Of a stretch of DNA of 33,947 nt, positions 31,104 through 33,947 are shown one piece after another. Position 1 is the stretch's first letter, and every line of letters starts with the position of its first letter. The notes below the pieces were generated by a model, which saw only the letters and a program-made list of their open reading frames with translations, did no database searches and was not told where the DNA came from. The DNA comes from GCA-020343675 sp964462945 (GTDB lineage Bacteria > Planctomycetota > Phycisphaerae > Sedimentisphaerales > Anaerobacaceae): NCBI GenBank assembly GCA_964462945.1, contig CAYWZW010000059.1, positions 1 to 33,947 on the forward strand, in the 5' to 3' direction. The position numbers and the translations under genes were made by a program.

Positions 31104-31514
31104 TTATTCCGGCGGTTTTTCAAGGTCAGGTAAGGATTTCAGTATGAATTCATAAATTGCACGAGCTGTCGCAATTGCTGCGATTGCTTCTTTTTCAGTG
31201 ATATCACCGTATGGAACAGGGTACCGTGAATCCACGGCGTAAGTGGTCAATGTGCCCGCGCGCTCGTTCAATTCCTCAAGACCCGGGAGCACGGGCAAGC
31301 TTAGCTTTAGCAGACCACCAATGTCGTGCGTCTTTCCGGCTCTTATGTCGTGAAAAGTAAGCAGGCTCTTGAGAGCTTTCTCTGCACATTGCTGGGCGTG
31401 AAAAGCTACTGCCCAGTACACCGGTTCTGGATCGCTCATAACGAGTTCTGATAGCCGCAAGTCATCGTCGGCGCGCATAAGAAACTGTTTGGCAAGCTCG
31501 GCTTTAGGATCCAT
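31104..31514 (-). CDS. HEPN-domain protein, toxin of a HEPN-MNT pair
   Basis: A 136-residue all-helical HEPN protein. The family contains RNases that act as toxins paired with MNT nucleotidyltransferases. Visible marks: YWAVAFHAQQCAEKALKSLL (about residues 33-52) and the R-x4-H motif RAGKTH (Arg58 to His63), the RNase active-site pattern. The Tyr two residues after His, used for AMPylation in the HepT/MntA system, is Ile here. The ATG at 31514 follows AGGA and lies inside the end of the MNT gene (11-base overlap), so the two are one transcript with MNT first. RNase activity is inferred from the motif. Confidence 0.85.
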   Translation of the reverse strand: MDPKAELAKQFLMRADDDLRLSELVMSDPEPVYWAVAFHAQQCAEKALKSLLTFHDIRAGKTHDIGGLLKLSLPVLPGLEELNERAGTLTTYAVDSRYPVPYGDITEKEAIAAIATARAIYEFILKSLPDLEKPPE

Positions 31515-31827
31515 ATACAATCCTGCCAAAGCAAAACGCCTCATTCATAATACTGTTCTTGACGTCACGAAACCTTTCAAACTGGAATTCCGTGCACACA
31601 ATCAAATCGAAAGGTACCTGAATATCCCGGAGGCTCTTTCTTCCCTCGATGGCGATTTCCCGCAAAGATTTTCCCGTGTTGGGCACAACAGCCAGCAGAT
31701 CGACATCGCTGTCATCGTCCGCCCGGCCGGCGGCGTGTGATCCGAAAAGGTAAATCCTTTCCGGCTGAATCGACTCGGCCAACCGCCTGGTAATCTGTTC
31801 AAGAAGGTTTTCTGTTAATTCCCTCAT
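31504..31827 (-). CDS. MNT-type nucleotidyltransferase, antitoxin of the pair
   Basis: A 107-residue minimal nucleotidyltransferase. The signature GSHAAGRADDDSDVDLL carries Gly29-Ser30 and Asp41/Asp43, and a third acidic residue (Asp74 in VPFDLIV) completes the metal site, so the catalytic triad looks intact. In studied MntA-HepT pairs this enzyme blocks the toxin by attaching AMP to it. Length is typical. No strong ribosome-binding site precedes the ATG (only GAAAG). It is translated ahead of the HEPN gene with an overlap, matching the family's usual order. Confidence 0.87.
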   Translation of the reverse strand: MRELTENLLEQITRRLAESIQPERIYLFGSHAAGRADDDSDVDLLAVVPNTGKSLREIAIEGRKSLRDIQVPFDLIVCTEFQFERFRDVKNSIMNEAFCFGRIVYGS

Positions 31828-31924
31828 TTTCTTTCAATATCATCTCAATCCGTGTCAATCTATAATTATGTGTAATATACCATTCCTGCGGCAGTTTCGC
31901 CAGATCGGCGCCGCAGAGCATACC

Positions 31925-32413
31925 TTATCTGGTCCGAAATCCGCTTTCTTTGCCCCTTTGCTGACGTACGAATATCAAGACCAGGCATAATACCCCGAAT
32001 AATATAAAGACAAAATTTCTCTTACCTTTATCTAACTCTTCTCTAACCGGTCTGCCTGGGCTTGTCTTACGTATATCCTGGGCATGTATGTCCATATCTC
32101 CGCCGTGCTGGATGCAGCCGCGATAAAAAATCCCGGTAATCTCCAACCGGTCCCCCTTAGCACTGTAACTACCGGCAAATTGAATCTCCCCGGCTAACTC
32201 CTTATTCAGCCAAATGCCAATGGCGTTTTCGCCGTCATTTACATTTGCCCAGAAAAAATCTCCTCTGGCCATTACGTCGCCGACAACCTCGCCCGCATAG
32301 ACAACCCTTTTCCCATCATATTCCCTGGCCTTATTAATTAATTCTGTACTGGAGATAGGCTGTGCACAGCAGACTGTCCCACAGAAAAATATGAGGCCGA
32401 TAGCTCTTTTCAT
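31925..32413 (-). CDS. Exported OB-fold-like protein with C-terminal membrane helix
   Basis: A 162-residue protein. Residues 1-17 are a signal peptide (MKRAIGLIFFCGTVCCA). Residues 20-120 look like a small OB-fold barrel: ELINKAREYDGKRVVYAGEVVGD, an AIGIWL strand, GSYSAKGDRLEITGIFYRG, as in bacterial nucleic-acid- or ligand-binding OB domains of exported proteins. A membrane helix lies near the end (NFVFILFGVLCLVLIFV) with basic residues after it. The ATG at 32413 overlaps the trkH stop by one base, so it is translationally coupled to trkH. Function unknown; a link to potassium transport is only suggested by position. Confidence 0.7.
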   Translation of the reverse strand: MKRAIGLIFFCGTVCCAQPISSTELINKAREYDGKRVVYAGEVVGDVMARGDFFWANVNDGENAIGIWLNKELAGEIQFAGSYSAKGDRLEITGIFYRGCIQHGGDMDIHAQDIRKTSPGRPVREELDKGKRNFVFILFGVLCLVLIFVRQQRGKESGFRTR

Positions 32414-33915
32414 TATTTTCCTTTGACTGCCGCAACAAGAAAACCGATTAAGGTGAACACCGACATAAACTCCAATCTGCCGGCCCACATCTGCACTATG
32501 TAGGTAAGCTTTAATTCCGCCGGCATACCGGGCGTCGTAATTCCGCACGATAGCCCGACGTTCGCCGCCGCTGAAGTTGATTCGAACAACGACTCTAAGA
32601 AGGGGTATCCATAGAACATTCCCACCAACGTACCTATGCCATATAACGCCAAATAGGCTACCGTAATCAAGAGCGCAGCTCTTACCTGCTTGTCTTCCAA
32701 GAACATTTCTTGAAGGTGGTGTAGTCTCTGCTCCACGATAGCCCGTTCCGGCAGGATAATCCTCTTCAAATCTTGTTGGAGCGCTTTTACGATAACGCCC
32801 AGACGCAACATCTTGATCCCGCCCGCAGTAGAGCAACTCGCGCTGCCAAGGGCCATAGCGCAGATTAATCCCGCAAGCGCCAGAGCCCCCCAGTCGTCGA
32901 TAAATTGCCGCGCATAAACAGTCGCATACCCTGTGGTGGTGTGAGCGGAAATCAACTGATAAAATCCTTTACGAAACATAACAACGGCGCCGGGGTAGCT
33001 GCCGACCTGGTTCAACCCAATGAGCGTAATCAGAAAGGTAATCAGTACCGTAATACACAACGCGCGGGTCTCGATATTCTTCCATATTTCTCGACGGTTC
33101 CCCGTCCAAAGATGGTAATGTAAGTTAAAATTCATCGCCCCCAAGAGCATAATGACTATGGTGATAACTTCAAAAAGCAGGCTGTGATAATAGAGTATGT
33201 TTTGTGATTGAGGTGCAAAGCCCGCCGTATCAAAAGCTGCCATAAAGATGCATGCGCCGTGAAAGAATGCGTTGGCGGGTCTCATGCCATTGGCCATGCC
33301 GACTATTCCCAGCACCAGCGTACTTAAAATTAGATAGACAATGCTTACCAGCCAGATGAAGCGGGAGCTATCAATCACATTAGGTAACACTCTTTCATCG
33401 CGGGCCTCGCCCACGTACATCTTAAACGCTCCGGATACTCCTTTCACAAAAAAACAAAGCGCAATAACTACGATTCCCTGCCCGCCGATGAACGGAGCGA
33501 AATGCCGCCACAGATTGTGTGCATAAGAGAGGTGGTCAAGGTCCTGTACAAGCGTCAGGCCAGTTGTTGCAAACCCCGACATTGCCTCAAAGCAGGCATC
33601 CAAATAAGAGCCCCAGTGTCCGCTTAAGTATAAGGGTATCGCTCCCACTAACATCGCTGCCAGCCAGGAAAGCGAAACCACAACCATCCCCTGCATCCAG
33701 TTCAAGTCTTTTTCTGTAAAGCATAATTTGGTCAAGATTAAGCCGATAATCAGCGCAATCTCTGCGCCAATTAGAAAATCCAAGGCAGGATTTGGCTCCG
33801 CGAATAACAGGCCAATGACCATAGGCACCAACATTGTCAGGCCTATGCCTATGATAATCTTGCCTGAATAATACCCTATATTTTTGAGGTCTTGGAGCTG
33901 GGGTTTGAGAATCAT
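32413..33915 (-). CDS. trkH: Potassium uptake protein, TrkH family
   Basis: A 500-residue integral membrane K+ transporter subunit. The four pore loops with their filter glycines are visible: SGFATTGLT, FDTAGFAP, HTTTGYAT and AAANVGLSCG, spaced through about ten membrane segments. GSASCSTAGGIK between the third and fourth repeats is the family loop. TrkH normally works with the cytosolic nucleotide-binding TrkA, which is not in the window and may lie beyond the right edge. ATG at 33915 is chosen; no good ribosome-binding site is visible, and a TTG at 33942 is the alternative. The gene is complete at its 3' end. Confidence 0.93.
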   Translation of the reverse strand: MILKPQLQDLKNIGYYSGKIIIGIGLTMLVPMVIGLLFAEPNPALDFLIGAEIALIIGLILTKLCFTEKDLNWMQGMVVVSLSWLAAMLVGAIPLYLSGHWGSYLDACFEAMSGFATTGLTLVQDLDHLSYAHNLWRHFAPFIGGQGIVVIALCFFVKGVSGAFKMYVGEARDERVLPNVIDSSRFIWLVSIVYLILSTLVLGIVGMANGMRPANAFFHGACIFMAAFDTAGFAPQSQNILYYHSLLFEVITIVIMLLGAMNFNLHYHLWTGNRREIWKNIETRALCITVLITFLITLIGLNQVGSYPGAVVMFRKGFYQLISAHTTTGYATVYARQFIDDWGALALAGLICAMALGSASCSTAGGIKMLRLGVIVKALQQDLKRIILPERAIVEQRLHHLQEMFLEDKQVRAALLITVAYLALYGIGTLVGMFYGYPFLESLFESTSAAANVGLSCGITTPGMPAELKLTYIVQMWAGRLEFMSVFTLIGFLVAAVKGK

Positions 33916-33947
33916 AGTTTTAGAAAATAGGCTGCAACACAAATCAA

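Noticed and set aside
32414..32836. N-terminal extension of the OB-fold protein into trkH
   Set aside because: The signal peptide begins at 32413 and the extension is out of frame within TrkH.

Overview
The window reads as a chromosomal piece of a planctomycete, most likely of the Phycisphaerae/Sedimentisphaerales type. Three things point there: a tandem array of type II pseudopilin-like proteins beginning with the GFTLIELLVVIAIIA signature, a secreted GLUG-repeat protein ending in a dockerin-like tail, and secreted propeller, S55-peptidase and OB-fold proteins next to ordinary housekeeping genes. This is inferred from protein style; no rRNA or tRNA gene is visible. Genes are spread over both strands, GC is moderate to high, and intergenic gaps carry short palindromic repeats and promoters close to the sigma-70 consensus.

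Layout. 1-4.7 kb: cell-envelope genes (an outer-membrane barrel candidate, a charged secreted protein, a coiled-coil lipoprotein, a small membrane protein whose frame is broken by one in-frame TGA, and a membrane-anchored protein). 5.1-7.2 kb: an integral-membrane acyltransferase and a cysteine-rich ferredoxin-like protein. 7.7-9.6 kb: divergent ispA and miaA, both using prenyl diphosphates. 9.75-11.3 kb: an AT-richer GLUG/dockerin secreted protein. 11.4-15.5 kb, all minus strand: a membrane protein, a thymidylate-synthase-family enzyme, a PpiC-type isomerase, a possible small RNA with a strong terminator, then nrdR and a double ATP-cone protein, giving a deoxynucleotide theme. 15.6-18.5 kb: ribE, pdxA and rsmA, with a 184-bp multi-hairpin palindromic element just before pdxA. 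18.7-23.1 kb: five consecutive pseudopilin-like genes in the order A-B-A-B-C behind one consensus promoter. 23.1-28.4 kb, minus strand: an S55 (SpoIVB-type) peptidase, a beta-propeller/Ig-like secreted protein and an orphan fumarase alpha subunit. 28.5-30.4 kb: a membrane-anchored TPR-like protein overlapping an RluA/RluD-family pseudouridine synthase. 30.6-33.9 kb: a small unknown protein, a HEPN-MNT toxin-antitoxin pair, an OB-fold membrane protein and trkH.

The observations most worth a second look are: the 25-bp-bordered palindromic element at 16348-16531; the in-frame TGA followed by a perfect hairpin at 3611-3643; the palindromic repeats at both ends of the S55 gene, one of which is read through as protein; a symmetric divergent promoter around 28428-28479 in which one self-complementary TTGCAA can serve as -35 for both directions; and a palindrome inside the spacer of the nrdR promoter. 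No complete, clearly new multi-gene system can be proved from sequence alone.
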